Shown piece after piece: positions 12,901 to 27,367 of a stretch of 64,000 nt of DNA. Every line of letters starts with the position of its first letter. Within the stretch, counting starts at the first letter, position 1. The position numbers and the translations under genes were made by a program. The DNA is from Acanthornis magna (Eukaryota > Chordata > Aves > Passeriformes > Acanthizidae), in assembly GCA_036785705.1 (NCBI GenBank), contig JAWUZG010000970.1, forward strand, positions 2,762,501 to 2,826,500, written 5' to 3'. The notes under the pieces were generated by a model. That model did no database searches. It saw only the letters and a list, made by a program, of their open reading frames with translations, and was not told the DNA's origin.

Positions 12901-13636
12901 TGAGCTTGTTCACGATTATGAGTTGGTTGAGGAAAAACTTTTATAATTGAATTTTGATGTATAGTCTGTGGTAAATGCTACTTCCAAAGACGATGTTGAT
13001 TTGCACTCAGTCTTTTTCTTATTTGGCTGGATTTGCATAATAGTATTAATGTGAGGAATGTGACTCTAACTGTAGAATTGGAGGTGCAGAACAGATTATT
13101 GGTGTTCTGTAAAAATTTCTTAATCTCAGTGTTTGCTTGAATGCCCTTTTTAGAGCACACTCAAATGAAAGGGATAAGGACAGAACCTAAAAACCCCTAT
13201 TTTTTTTTCTTCCAGTTAATCTACTTATTCCTAGGAGTTCTTAATTATGCCAAAGAAAGTGATCTATTGTTCCATCTGAATTCAATTAATTGAACAATTA
13301 ATCAGGAATTCTGTATCTTAATGAGGCTCACCCACACCGTGGCTTTCCACTCACTGCAGTTCTTATGTTAAACTCAGTAATTAGCACAACAATATGAGTT
13401 CATATTTGTTTCTTTGCAAGATGTTCCCTCAAGGATCTTCTTGCAAATGAGCTCTACAGTTCAAGGATTTTCTGCAGAGTGAATATGCCAGAAAAGTCTG
13501 GAGGAGTAGAATGCTATCCACAGATATGGTTTCTGCATCATGAGCAGGATGGAATGAGAAAGAGAATTATAAAGGGAATGCCTCTTTAGAGCAGTGTGTG
13601 AAGGAACAAGCAAAATATATTTGAAACTTAAGGTCA
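9956..13636. other. Unique AT-rich DNA without recognised genes
   Basis: About 3.7 kb between the CR1 and the LTR. Apart from the A/C tract near 10.85 kb I see nothing that can be named. Open frames of 60-88 codons (for example at 10660-10926, which runs through the A/C tract, and 11845-12057) show no known motifs. Confidence 0.5.
10838..10888. repeat. A/C-rich tract with (AAAC)n
   Basis: On the plus strand there are C runs and A runs (CCCCCTCCC, AAAAAAACCCCCC) and then a regular AAAC array at about 10861-10888 (7 units). It is the strand complement of the G/T-rich tracts at 672-800 and 44893-45006 and resembles the larger tract at 54319-54540. Confidence 0.85.
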
Positions 13637-14716
13637 TGTTGCGGTGGCTTGACCCTGGCTGGATGTCAGGCACCCACCAAAGCCACTTTATCACTCCCCT
13701 CTACAGCTGGACAGGGGAGAGAAAATATCATGAAAGGTTCATGTGTTGAGATAAGGGCAGAGAGAGGTCACTCACTGATTACCGCCACGGGAAAAACACA
13801 CTTGGGGAAATTAATTGAATTTCTTATTGATCAAAATCAGAGTAGATAATGAGAAGTAAAACAAATCTTAAAAACACCCTCCCACCACCCCTGCCTCCTT
13901 CCCAGGAACTGTCTCCTTGCCACAGCAGTGCAGGGAGACAAGGAATGGGGATTATGGTCAGTTCATCACAGTTACTGCTTCTGCTCAGGGGTAAGAGTCC
14001 TTCCCCTGCTCCAGTGTGGGATTCATGGAGACAGTTCTCCATGAGCTTCTCCAACATTAGTCCTTCCCAAAAGTTATAGTTCTTCATGAAGTGCTCCAGC
14101 GTGCATCCCTTTCCATTGGGTGCAGTCCTTCAGGCACAGTCTGGTCCAGCAAGAGATCTTCACAAGGTCACAAGTCCTACCAGGAAACCTGTTCCAGCGT
14201 GGGCTCCTCTCTTCATGGATTTGCAAGTCCCTGCCAGGGGCCTATTCCAGTATGGGCCTCCCATCGGTTCCCCTCAGGCATCCTCCTGCTCCTGTACGGG
14301 TCTTCTCCATGGGCTGCAGGTGGGTCTCTTCATCCCTGTGCTCCTGCATGACCTGCAGGGCTGCAGCTCCCTTCCCATGGTCTTTACCTGGGAGCTGCAG
14401 GGGAATCTCAGTTCTGGTGCCTGGAGCACCTCCACTCCCTCCTCCACTGGCCTTGGTGTCTGCAGAGTTGTTTCTCACATGTATTCTCACCCTGGTCTTC
14501 TCTGGCCAGAGTTCTATCTGCACAATTTTTTTTTCCTTTGTAAATGTGTTATTAAAGATGTTACTGTCATTCCTGGTTGGCTCAGCCTTGGCCAGCATTC
14601 TTGGAGCTGACTGGCATTGGCATTCAGACACGGGGGAAGCTTCCAGCAGCTTCTCACTGAAGACACTCCTGTAACCTCCCTGCTACAAAAAAGTTGCCAC
14701 ACAAACCCAATACACA
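13637..14716 (-). mobile_element. Solo LTR of an avian endogenous retrovirus
   Basis: A block of about 1.08 kb, richer in GC than its surroundings, begins TGTTGCGGTGG and ends CAATACACA, which gives the TG...CA termini of an LTR. The 5-bp flanks are ggtca (13632-13636) and tgtca (14717-14721), four of five matching, as expected for a decayed 5-bp target-site duplication (ERVL-like). Inside are many imperfect copies of a 'tgctccagcgtggg...' module (about 13990-14300), a feature of long bird LTRs I recall. Orientation is judged minus because the terminal part near 13637-13850, read on the minus strand, resembles the 3' end of this LTR group as I remember it, with a decayed AATAAA-like site. No gag, pol or env sequence lies beside it, so it probably formed by LTR-LTR recombination. 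Frames inside it, including one of 184 codons, are chance products. The subfamily name is not assigned. Confidence 0.8.
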
Positions 14717-17700
14717 TGTCACCGCAAACAAACGAATGTAAAGAACCAATGGCAGCTGCTAAATTCTGTCAAAGTGTTATAGCATCTGAACATCTAAAAC
14801 ATTCTGCAATCTAAACCATTGCAAGATTAATGAGGAAGAAAATAGCACTACCAATGCATTTAGCTGAAGTTAGTGCACCATGAGAAGACATGAAATGCAA
14901 GGTCAGAATACAGTTCAGTTGACATGGTCAGAGTGCCCTGAGCTTTAGGTAAAATGGAGTGTTTACTGGAGGGATTAAATTGTCACGGAGAGCAAAGAAC
15001 TGAGCTTCCTCACGGCATGAAAAAAGAAGTTATTTAAATGAAGCAATAGTATTCTTATTTTCTTCTTCACTCCTAAAGATCTGTTCATTGCAATCAAGCA
15101 CCATAGTGAACTACAGGATCTGCACTGAATTTCTGATTTGCCGTGCTCTCCCTTGGGAGACATAGGAAAAGAAAATCTTCCTTCTTATTATCATTAATAT
15201 TAATCACATAGGATAAAATGTCAGAGTTTAAGCACTGGCAAGTGGCTTGGAAAGAGAAACTCCAGGTTTGATGAATTCAGGTGTTACGGTCTTTGGTTTA
15301 GGGCCTTGCTTTTCTGCCAGTGGTTGATAGAAAGAGTAGAAAGGCAGTATGTCATTCCAGCTGGATACCCCAGCTTTAAATAGCTGGAAGTGAAACCCAA
15401 ACAGCCAAATGTGAATTAAAAGAGCTGTTTGGTGTGGTACAGGAGAGCCTTGGTCATGGTCTCTCTCCTTTCCCCTCGCAATGATAACGTCATCCAGCAG
15501 TGTCTTGTGAACAGCACCACATTCTCACCTTCACTGAGCTCCCTCTGATCATTCATCTGCCCAGAGCCCTGATGTAGGTACTGGTTATTGTCACCCTTAC
15601 ATGGTCCAAGATATCACTTGCAGACTTTGAATTGTCTTGCTTTTCCTTCAGACAGAAAAATGATGGTAGATACCCACCAGAGTACTGCTTTGGGGGAGTA
15701 GGAATAAGAACAGGGTGAGATGTTTTGAGGAGGTTTTCTGTTGTTGTGCTATGCAGCTGCTTTTGCTCATAGTGACTGAGAAAAGGGCCTGGGCACTTTG
15801 ACTAACATGGATGGAAAAAATTTAACACAAAAATTAGCAGGAGAATATATGGAGTAGCAACTTACATACTTATGAACAATGCCTCAAGAAACCAGCTAAT
15901 ACAATTGGTTAAAACAGACACTAAAACTTGCAAGTTATAAACTCCAGCTATCTTTTTTTTGTCCAAAGACAAAAATATCTTACTGAAAGACAAAAATATA
16001 GTCATAGTTTCACAGACAAATAGAAGAAAAGCTGATTTACTTCTGCTGACTTTGCATCACACAGAGTTGAATTCAGAGAAGCTCTAATTTCTGTATGTCA
16101 AGCCTTGTAGCTATGCATATAATTACTGCCAACATTGGAATAACCTCATTTCTGATCCACTCATGCTAATGTATATAAATATTATAACCACATAACTGTT
16201 TTTAGTTCAAAAATAAAAGGAGATACTTTGTCTGAATTTAAGTTTATGGGGCGTTGATGTGGTAGAGTGGGACTGATTTAATCAGATTAATGTACAGAAA
16301 ACATCAAAACACTAGAACTGTTATCAAACAACCTTAAGTTCCTGGATCAAATCAGTATAAAGATTATTTGAATAGTTCTTCCATATTGTAGAACGAACAT
16401 TTATAATGCTTCAGAATTATTAAAAAGTATGAAGTGTTGGATTCAAGTAAGAAAAGCTCTATGCTTATCTACCTTGTAATAAAAGGCAGATGATAAAGAT
16501 CTATTTTTTAAAAATCACGGTAAGATCCTGGAACCTACGATTTCTAGAGGTCTGAAGGTTTTGCTGCTCATATGCACTGCATGGACAACCAGACTGTTGA
16601 TGAGTATAAAGGAATCTCTTGTGAATGGATGGCTATGTAACATGAAAGAGAAAATTAAAAAGAAGTAAAATCTATTTTGTTTTGAAGGTGATTTACCAAG
16701 CCACTAAGGAGATTGAATTTGAGAGATTTTTGTACTTGTGAGCAAAAATTATCTTATTCTTGGCTTTAATTTTAATGCTCGCAATTGTACTGTCAAAATA
16801 TTTTAGACTTGCCCCTTAGATACGCATACAAAAAACCCTAGCTTCCTAACTCTTCCTGATGATCTGTTCCTGGACTGCGGAAAATGTTGTCTTTTCCATT
16901 TGTACGGGTAAGGGAGGCTTCTCCTTAAAGAAACCTATTGAACTGAATTCTGACATAAAAAGTGAGACAGCTGATGGACATAGAGAGAACAGTTTTTCAG
17001 GTCATAGTGACTAAAATGTTGAGTACCTGAGCTGAAAGAGTGGACCTGCAATATTGTTTACTAGCATGCAATCTGCTCTTAAGACATATCCCAGCTAATT
17101 GGGGAAATACATAACAAAAATTCAAACTGATAATTTTGGTGTTGCAGGTTACATTTGAAATAATAAGAAATCCAGTCTATTTGGGTAGGCACAAGAAAAG
17201 AAAGCAGGAACATAAGTCTTAAGGAGGAAAATTCTTCCCACAATAGCATTCCTACCAAAAAATCATGATACAGAATATGTTGCACTAAACCAGAAAATGA
17301 ATATTTCCTCCTCTGGGAGGAAATGAAATGGTTTCTTTTTTAATGCAAGAAATACACTAAAAACTTTCAAGTGTGTAATTCTCTTTTCCCATCATCTTCA
17401 TGGGAAAGTCAAAGATGAAGATATAGAAGCCACTGTAGAACTATTGTGAACCCTTCTATTTGCATGTAAGTGCTGTCCCAGTGACCATGTGAGTGTTTTG
17501 TCAATGATATAAACTATCTGGCTCCAATTTGTCTCTAGTTAAAATGGAAGGTAGGCATTACAAGTTTTCTTCAACAGTCAAAACACACGAACTGTTTAAT
17601 CTCTTTCATTTTGAATTATTAGTATGCGTGGAAGACCTACAGCTGAAGGATATCTGTAATTTTACAATGTATAAACCTGCAAAGTCTTCCTGGTTTAGGA

Positions 17701-20700
17701 GAAATATTTATGCTGGCTTGGAACAAAATGATCGCTTGTTGCTTGGCAAGTATTTAAAGGGGGGATTTCCAAAAGAATTATCTTTCTTTTCCACTTCCTC
17801 TCCCTCATCCTGTATTTGGAATGAGCTCCCAGCTCTTTTGACAACTTGGCAAACAAAATGCACAATACTTGCTTTAAACAGTTCTTCTGAAAGCTGTCCT
17901 TACAATTGCATCAGTGAGCTAAGACCCCAAAAGAGGGCACTGCAGTAGATGGTGCAACTTCATGAGCTGCTGATCCAAGTCCTTCTGTTCAAAAAAATGC
18001 CAAAACTCTTACTAACATCAGTGCATCATGGGAAGACCTGTTATAAGTAGAAGACTTAATATTTATCTTTCTTTGGGGATGTGGAATTTCTTCTGGTTTT
18101 GGTAGATTTGATCACACGGTTATAGTCTGAACACTTTATTTATTTTTACATAGCATGAGAGAAAAACAGAGTGGACAAGACAGTAGATAATGGACTGCTA
18201 GAACTCATTTTTCAGTTTCAGCATGTTACTAGTTATAGGAGCTTGAATGTTTGATCATTTTGCTCAACAAATATGTCCTGATGTCTTGTTTTAACTTGTA
18301 TAACATGCTAACTAATTTATCTAACTTTTGGAAGTTAGAGCTAACTACCTAACTAACTTTTTGAAAGCCATTTGAAAGAGCAGGTGCATTTTTTGAGAAT
18401 GTCAAAGAAAACAATATTTTCAATAGCAATGTACTGTATTTATATCAATTTAATATCTTCCTGTAGTAATCAGCTATTATTTTGGAACAATATATGCCAT
18501 CTATAAAGACAAAAGAGTTTTTTACATTTATTAGGAAGAGTACATTGATTTTGCTTGCCCCTCAGACTTCCATTGGAGATTATTTTGATGGGTTCTATTC
18601 TAGGCCCATTAAAAAAAAAAAAGAAAAAGAAAAGGAAGCACTATCAATTTTCACTGTAGGGGAACTGCAGAAAATTATATGCAAATAAAAACAAAGAAAT
18701 ATAACTATGTATGTATGAATCACAGCTACAGCAACACAACATTTACCTCTTTGTTCTTTTCCAAATTAATAACTGGCTCTGTGACCTTCTGTAATAGTGC
18801 CTGTTCCCTCCAAACAACAAGACCATCATCCCCAAAAAAGAAGTACTTTCCTGGAGCTTTAGTCCTTAAATACCAAGTTGCCTCTATTGCCTGCCTCAGG
18901 AGAAGAAAATTAAAAGTCAAATTTTGTCATCTCAGGCTGTAGTTTGGAAATTATAATAGAGCTGAGTTAACCTTTCTGAAATGTGTAATTTTCTGTAATC
19001 TTACCCCAAAATATAGTTGGACTGGGTTAATCTTACTGAAAGAAAAGGAGAAGAAATACATGTTCTTTAGTATGGAAGGCTCAGGAATGGTGTTGTTTAT
19101 ATACTGTCTTCTATAACGTTGTGCTTTGTTTGGCTTTAAAAAAAAAAAAGAAGGGTCCGCCGCCCTAAGATATTCTCCAGTACTAAAGTTGTCCAAAATG
19201 AAGCTACACTTGGACTAGAAAGTCCTAGTTACACTAGGACAGGATTTGACAGGTTTTCACATAACCTAAAGTAATTTGGATGTATTCAGACATCCAAATG
19301 TGCATATGTTGTATTTCCCTTGTCATAACAATCCATCTTGGACTAGACCTTTCATTTCTGTCTACACCACAAGAGGGGGAAGGTGATACTTAAATATTTT
19401 GTGCTTGAGGCACAGGAGGCAGCAAAAAAGTGAGTGGCTCCTTTTTAGAACTGAAAGATTGACATCCTCTTCCGGAGAACCCACAAGATTTCAGATCATT
19501 ACATTTGGGTTGCAGAAAAATCTCAGAAATGTCTGTCAATTTATGTGTTAATTTGATGTTTCTTGTAATGTTGTTTTTTTTTTTGTCGTAGGAATTTGCA
19601 TACTCTTCTGACAGGGAAGATACACTGTGAGTATTTCTCAAGAGGTATGATAATATTTTCTTCCCATTCATGTATTTTTTTAGTAGAATGGGGATTACAG
19701 TATTGAAGTTGCTTGGTAACAAAACCATCATTTTAAATTCTTCCACTATGGACATGATTTCCTAAGCACTGATGTCTTTCTGGACAGGTAGGTGGATAGT
19801 TCAGAAAATATAACTTGAACTTTTTTGTCATTAGTTGACTTGGAAAGTAAATGTTTGTTAGTGGTGTTTTCCTACATGCTGTGTACTTTGTATGTAGAGA
19901 GCAGCTCCAGCATAGAGAAGTAGTGATCATTTATGTAGACACTAGTAAGAAATAGGTTTTGACTATTTGCTGCGAGAATTAATGCACATCATAGGCATTA
20001 TTATACTTCTTTTTTCATGTATAGACAAAATTTGCCTTTTATCTTGACAATAATAAAATGGCTTAGCATTAGATGACATTTAAAGCACCATCCAATCTGT
20101 CAGAAAAGTACACGAACACTATTGTCACTGACAGAAGCTGCTCTCTTGTACTGTATGTGGGTTATTAAGAATACAGGGTGTGTTCTAATACTCAAGTTGG
20201 GAGACTTGATTGCTGGATTTTGTTGTTGTGGTTGTCCTTGAGTGCTCGCAATGTGAAATTAATTTTAATAATATATTTGAATCTTAAATTTTATTCTTGA
20301 TTATCTTATGTGTTGGATGTTTTAGTCAATTTAATTTCAGTCATAACTATTATTTTAGTATTTTAATACCTTAAGACACTTCATCATTCAGCGGAATTTA
20401 GAAAACTCCAGTCCCTAAGTGAACTGTGGCAAAGCATTCTATTGTTAACCCCAGTTATGGAATGTCATCTGAATTGTGGGAAACATAAGCCACGTTAAGT
20501 ATGGGGAAGGGCACTAACTTGTCATATCTACAATCTCATGTCATATCGTGCATCACAGGGAGGAGCAAAATAAAAGGCTGCCACATTTTCCAAGCTGAAA
20601 ACACCAGGACATATGCTTGTTGAAAGCTTCGAATTATTTTTTAAATCCTGGCTGCTCTTGGAACTTTAGTATACTTCAACCTTCTCAAACTTAACCTAAA

Positions 20701-22242
20701 GACAGTTAATCTATGAGTATTATGAGCTTTTCTCCATGCTTCAAAAGAAATGAGTTGACATTTGTAGTTTTTATATTCTGTCGTCTTTCAGTAGAAATTA
20801 ATTCATTTAATGTCACTGTGTTTATATTCTTGCTGTTTATGTTCTTGCTGGCAAGAAATCTAGATACACTTCAATGTCTGTTTAACACAGTCTCTTCATT
20901 TAAAATATAAGCATGTAGAAGAATTAAGTCAAAAATATGTAACAGGGAGTTTGGGGAGGTTGTGTTGGTTTTATTTCTTCATGTATTAAATAACGTTTGA
21001 CCAGAATGCTGCATTTAATCTAGATTTCCTAAATAAGTGTTAAAAGGAAAAAAAGATATTTCCCATCTCACTTTTATAATTAATACATGACTTTAGCACA
21101 AGATTGTACATCTTATTTACGTTTTAGAGTTCTTGAGCATTAAGCAATATTTTGCATGTATTAATACAATATTTACCATGATCATATATCCAACTCTTTT
21201 TATAATTCTATAGCTTAATGCATTTTTCTCCTCTGTCCAATTTTCTTATTATTGATAATTAAATATTCACACAAGTTTTTTCCTTCAGATTTAATAATTC
21301 ACAGAAGGATCTCTGAACACATTTCATATGGATTTATAGTAAATATTCAGAATTTCAGCTATGACTCTTACTACTAAAATATTGCAGTTAGGGTCTTCCA
21401 ATCTGTTATTAAATATTTTTAGCTGGAAAGCCGAGATTTGGTCTTTTCCCAAACAGAAATATTTTGGAAAAAATATGTAAATCCAGTTCAACTTTTTTAA
21501 ACTAAAAGTAATGTGAAATGATACTGTTTTCTCAATTTTATAGAATGAATGTTGTCTTTAGACCACTCATAATACTGATTCAGCTGAAAGGGGAGCTAGA
21601 AACTTAATTTCGACAATGAAGTGAGTGCATAGTATTTGCAACACAAGATTAAAGAAGAAAGACCTGCAAAATTGAGCATACTGAATTAGATTCACCACAA
21701 TAAGCCTGATGTTGCTGAATGTACAGTCTGAATCCAGCAACAGTCTTGGGAAATAATTTTAATGGAGTCTGAATAGCTTGCTTTTATAGAAACTTACTTC
21801 CAGAATAAGGATCCTTTTTTTGAAACTGATTAATAGAATCAGAAGATCTAGGAGAAAAAAAGAGCTAAGAAAACTGACCATTTTTATGACTCCTTTGAAT
21901 ACAATGTGCTGTACTTTCACCCTATGTTTTAAATTAGATTTTTACAAGCCTTGAAGAATAATCCACATCTTAGTTAATTTTCTTAGGTGTTGAATGTGAG
22001 GATAATGAATATAGAACGCTCATGTAGTGCAACCTTGGATTTACTCTTGGCTATTGTTATAATATCAGACATTCATGTACTTGGTCTCTTCTGGGGTTAG
22101 GGCTATTTGTCCTGACTGCAGCATGACTCTTCAAGGGTAGAACTCAACTTTTCCCTTTCATGGAAGAATATTCGTCAGACAAAAACAGACATATAAACAC
22201 ATTCTTACACACCCAACTCATTAAACATCAGTTTTTCAAATG

Positions 22243-22281
22243 TTTATCTTCCTAAATGTGTATTTATCTTCTTAATGTGTA
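22243..22281. repeat. Direct tandem duplication, about 20 bp
   Basis: Two adjacent copies of tttatcttcytaatgtgta-like sequence. The first (22243-22262) has 20 bases and the second (22263-22281) has 19, differing by one base change and one indel. This is consistent with replication slippage or a short local duplication. Confidence 0.8.
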
Positions 22282-25200
22282 TGTCAGAAGCAGTAATCCA
22301 TATGCACAGTAACACCTTGTAGCTTAGATGGAAAAAAATCTTTGAAAAATCTTTTTACTTTTGTAAAAAGTTAAGTAATATGTCAAATTCACATATAATA
22401 CTGTAACAGAATGCATGTTTATTTATATTTATGCATTTGTACCTAAATAATACCGTGGAAAGCATCTTTTTTTGCTTCCCTTTTTCCTGCTACTAATAAA
22501 CAATTTACATTTCTCTTGCCCATATTTTTTTCCAAAAGTATTTTAATTTCAATATATCTCTAAGGAGTATAAGGTGTTTTTCTAGTTGTGTTTTTTGTGG
22601 ATTTTTTAAAATTTGTTTATAAATCTGATTCCTGGCAGGTACATAAATGCATGTGTAATGTCCAAATAGAGAAAGGTTAATTGTTTTAGGTTAATATAAC
22701 CATTTTATTATTCATTAGTCCTGCAAAATTGGAAGTAAGACCTTTTTTAATATTCTTTAATTAACATTACTAGGATTTTTATTAATATTTTTATAGGCAG
22801 CATTTGAAAGTCTTTTCTAATAGCAGCTTGCTGCTTAACAATAATGCATTAAAACTAGACAAGCAGCAAAATTATTTATATTGACATAAATGTAATGTTT
22901 ACCTACACCTATCTTTCATTCTCTAAGTAATGGAATTTTCTATACTCCTTTTTAACACCAACAAAAAAGAAACAGTGACCCACTGTGGCTCCTGGTAGGG
23001 TTGTCGTGAAAAAACCCCAAAGCATTCCCAGACAAAATCAGCCATTCTCCTCTCTTATGAAACAGGCTCACAAAAATGTAATCTGTGGCTGTGAAATGGT
23101 TTGATGCCTTAATTGAGAAATAGTTAACATTTCAGTTGAGGGAGTGAACAAGTCTGGGACTTTCCCTTCCTGAGAAAAATTGCCCATGGATTGCAAGAAG
23201 AGATGAATCAATATAACTTACAGCACTGTATGGTATTCATCAACTACAATTTGCTCTTAACTCACTGGGAAGGCTTAGGACTTTGCATGAAGTGTTTGGG
23301 AAACTAGCCAAAGACAGAGGAATAATTCCCCCTCATTTATCAAGAGTATATACAAACCCAGTCCCTTACCTTGCACATAAGGCAGTGGTATCCAGATTGC
23401 CTGTGCGTGTGTGTTTACATCTGTTAGAACTTTTTGACACAAATGGCTTGAATTAGGCTTAAGAAAAATATCTGGGATTTGGGTGGGGTAGTTTTGTTTT
23501 TGGGTTTTTGAGCAGTTTGGTTGCTTAAAATAAAAAAAATAGGCCTTTGGATAGGTGCCACAGCTTTAACTAAGACACATTTAAATGTTCTGTTAATTGA
23601 TAAGTTTACAGGGGTGGGCCTTGCATTCACATCGTATTTTCTGTAGTGCAACTTTGCTAAGGTTGGAGTTTTGGTCTTTTTTTTTTTAAATCTATGTGCT
23701 TTGGTGCCAGGGAGCTGAAGTAGACTTTGAAGTCTTAGATATATTTACAGAGCAGGGACACTAGGCAACAACATATTTTTTTTTCCCATAGAGCCTCTCT
23801 AAACCATTTCAATTCCATTGTAAATAGATCATTCACAGCACTGAAGTGGTATTTTAGTCTCTCTGCAAATGCAGTCTTGACTTACATCCTGAGAAGAGAT
23901 GTGGCAGCGGGGAGTAGGTTTCTGAATGAAATACCTGTGCAAGAGAGGCCTGGAGTAACAAGGACCCCCAGCTGCACTCACAGCCCCCTTGGTTTTGACA
24001 CGTGATGCCTTCTAAGGCTGGGCTTATGTTTCACATCCATGGAGTGATATTCTGCTGCCTTCCTCCTGCTTTAGGGCCCATCATGGACAGCAACAGGATC
24101 AGGGCAAAGGAGAGAACCAAGGGTGCGTTTGAGGGAAGTCCTATAGGGTTAGCTCTTGGAAAGGTGATGGGGCGTGAATCCCAAGTCCATTGGCATCACT
24201 GGGGGTGATTTATACTGACTGAAGGGGTTTTGGAGATGAACCCTTTGGTTTAAAATTATGCATGTCCCTTGAGACAAGCAGATAAGCAAATGGTTATGTG
24301 CAAAACAGGTGTAGTAGTGTTACAAACACCTGCTGACCGGTGCCTGTTTACGCAGTGGGTTACGCACATGCTATTTCTGCACATGCCATATACCTACATG
24401 CATGTCCAGTGCTGCTGTGTCAGTCTGTGAGACACTGGGAAGCATTCTGTGATGGGCTACTCTACAGCCTGGGCTATGCCAGAGCACCAGAAAATCTGCA
24501 GAATCACCAGTGATGCCTATCATGCTGTGGATTTTGGAAGTCTGCTCTTGTAATAGAATTTGTCTCATCCCTGAACACCTTTAGCATTTTTAAGCCTCAG
24601 CGTATTGACCTGTAAAATGGAGATAGTGTTTGCTTATCTCCTAGGAAGCAGGGTTTATTCATCTACAAAGCAGTATTTTGAAGTGGTAAGATGGGTTTAG
24701 AAGTGAAGAGTATACTACTTAATACTACAAAATAATTGTTGTTAATGCTGAAAATGCAGGAGTTAAAAATCAATAATTTGAAGTGCAATTGCAGATTAAA
24801 CCATCACATAGCAAACATGGCCTGAAAAACAACCCTATCACTTTCTATACAAATACTGCAAGGATTATACACAAAAATGTGATACCAGTTAATCAAATGA
24901 GATGCAGAGAAACCCCAGTTTAAAAATTCCACACAAATAAAAATTGTAGTCTTTGTAATCTTCATGTTCTTCTTTCACTTATACATCTGCAGTTCTGCTG
25001 TCTTCAATAATATTGTTCAATTTTAAATCAGAGGAGTCTTTTATGAGTATTATTTTTGGTCAATGCAGACTTCATAAGTTTGTAGTTTTCTAATTTCTGG
25101 ATTTGCAGATTCCAGAGGAAAAATCTCTGTTAGATAGAAAGACATTGTGTCTGGCACGCCCTGTCCATCTGGCTGATTTCCAACAAGCACAGCTTCTCTA

Positions 25201-27314
25201 AATTTTTAAGTCTTGTGTAACATCTGAAAAAAAAGAATATGTTGGAAGTAAAGACTGTTCATACAATTTTTGAGTAAATAGCTGTCAGTAATTGTCAGCT
25301 TGGGTTAAAAACAGAGCTGAGGTTCACCAGAGTAACTCAACTGCTGTAAATTTACATCAAGAGTTAGGTTTGGAGCCAGATAAAGTCAGTGGTCATCTCT
25401 CAGCCTAGGTAGGAGGCATAGAAATAGCAGAGACACCAGGAGAGTCAGGGAAGAGCTCTACAAAGGCATGCAGTGAATACCAGATGGTATATTATGAATG
25501 TTGAAGAGTAAATTAAATTGGGATAATTTTTTCATCACATCTTATTATGGGAAAATTATTTCAAAGGGTTCTGCTGTCTTTGGAGAAATGCACTAATTTT
25601 AGATCCTGAATGTTTTTCCCTTGAACTGTGAGCAGTTGGCCTTGAGTGGCAGAGGAAATGGCAAAGGGCAGCAGCCAAAGCTGCTGGAAAACAGCTGATG
25701 TCTGATTTTTCTGAGCAAAAGTACAGCTGCAAAATGCTTAAAATTGCAGTGTGTTACACACAGAATGATTTGAGCCAGCTCCTCTACAGATCCAAATCAG
25801 TGTGTATCTGTTACTACTGTGGTGCTCCTCTGAGTTACACCATTGTACAATGTCCAGGAAAAAATGAGTCAAGAAATCTTTTCTCTATTGCTTTTTTTTC
25901 CCACCTGAAAATCAACATGCTGTCTTCTTTAGTTTTACATAAACTGCCTCTGTGTCATTGCCACTACTCTCAACCCCCACTGTTGACAGAATGAAAAGAA
26001 GCAGACCTGTTCATGCTGTCTCATTTTAAATGATCTTCCTTGATTGTTTTTGGCACTTGCAGGATATTCTCAACCAGTGCAGATGCTGTTGCAAAAATGT
26101 CAAATAATCTATATGTGTTCATGTTCGTTGCAGCTGAGTGGTCATATGGATGTAAAAAAAAGGATCATTTGAATGTAACAGAATAATTTAGAATTTTATA
26201 ATGTAGTGTAATGAACACATACATTCCATGAAGTCCCAAAATAAGCAGAGAAAAGGACAGTAGTAATTGCAAAAAAATTAGCTGAAGACCTAAATCGTTC
26301 ACTGGTTAGTGTTCAGCTGTTGAAACTGCTTCTGCCAGTGATGATAATTAACCTCTAGGACCAAGGAGCACAGGCTTTTAAGGCAGGACAGGAAATCAGT
26401 GATGCAATGACATCTGTGAGTATATTTGAGCATAGAAATTTGCCAGTGAAAGACCTCTGTATTAGAGGTCTCTATTCCTAGTTCTCTAGGAAGAACTAGA
26501 CAGGAAATTCTCTGATGAGACTCTTTCACACTGGAACATACTCTTAACTGGAAGGGAAACACTTTAGAACCAGAATTCCATCTTTTAATTAAATATTCAC
26601 CAGGAAAAAATTCTGGGCTCCAGAATAGAAACTGTTCAAAACCAGAGAAAGGAATTCTCAGGTTCATTGACTTGCCTATGTTTGTCTCTTTTCCCTGTTT
26701 TGAAAATTGTCCCAGTATAGTATAGATTTTTTTCTTGTAATAATAATTTTTAAGTTTCAAAATGTGAAAAGTTTCTTGGCCAGCTGTTCTCAAGAAAGAC
26801 TAAACCAGATGAAATCTGTGAAACTAGAAGAAATCATATTATAACTTGGTTCTACAGTAGGTTTTAGACACCAGTCTGATTTTTGAGACAAAATTAATTC
26901 ACTTGCAATAACAGCAAGCACACAAATACAACTTTCAGAAAATTGTAATCTCGTAGAAATGAAGCCATGGTCAATCACCATCAGTTGCAAATTTGAAAAT
27001 ATGTCAGGCTTCTTCCAGTCATGCAAGGTCACTAGAGATTACCACTGTGCATAAGCCTTCCAGCCAAGCTGATGCAACAATGCCAGCTGGTACAAACAAC
27101 TTTTGAAAAATGCAAACAAAAGGGAATATTTATTAATCAGAAAATTAGGTGTTACCCTGACCTCCATGGGGGAATGAGAGGTAAACAGCCCTGAGGAAAG
27201 CAGTAACTCCTCTTTGATATAAAACCATGCCTTTCAGTTTAAGGCTATAATTAATTTGTCATAGATGTTTAAAGCTGTGAAAAACTGCAGTGCTATATAT
27301 GAAAACTTTCCAAG

Positions 27315-27367
27315 TATTAGTCTTTTCACACTGAATAAAAAAATATTAGTCTTTTCATGCTGAATAA
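27315..27367. repeat. Direct duplication, 24 bp with 29-bp period
   Basis: Copies at 27315-27338 and 27344-27367 share tattagtcttttca..ctgaataa and differ only at two adjacent bases (ca against tg). They are separated by five bases. This looks like a fairly recent local duplication. Confidence 0.85.

Noticed and set aside
14242..14631. 129-codon minus-strand frame, and frames of up to 184 codons on the plus strand
   Set aside because: All lie wholly or largely inside the solo LTR, where GC-rich repeated modules create long open frames without coding function.
17529..17948. 139-codon plus-strand open frame
   Set aside because: It opens at a TTG codon, has no recognisable motif and no convincing splice or promoter context. 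Most likely chance.
19390..19755. 121-codon minus-strand open frame considered as an exon
   Set aside because: No recognisable domain. The frame crosses an 11-base T run that gives a Lys string, which suggests chance.
26299..26793. 164-codon minus-strand open frame
   Set aside because: It matches no family I know and has a Lys/Tyr-rich AT-driven start region. One such frame in 64 kb of AT-rich DNA is not surprising.
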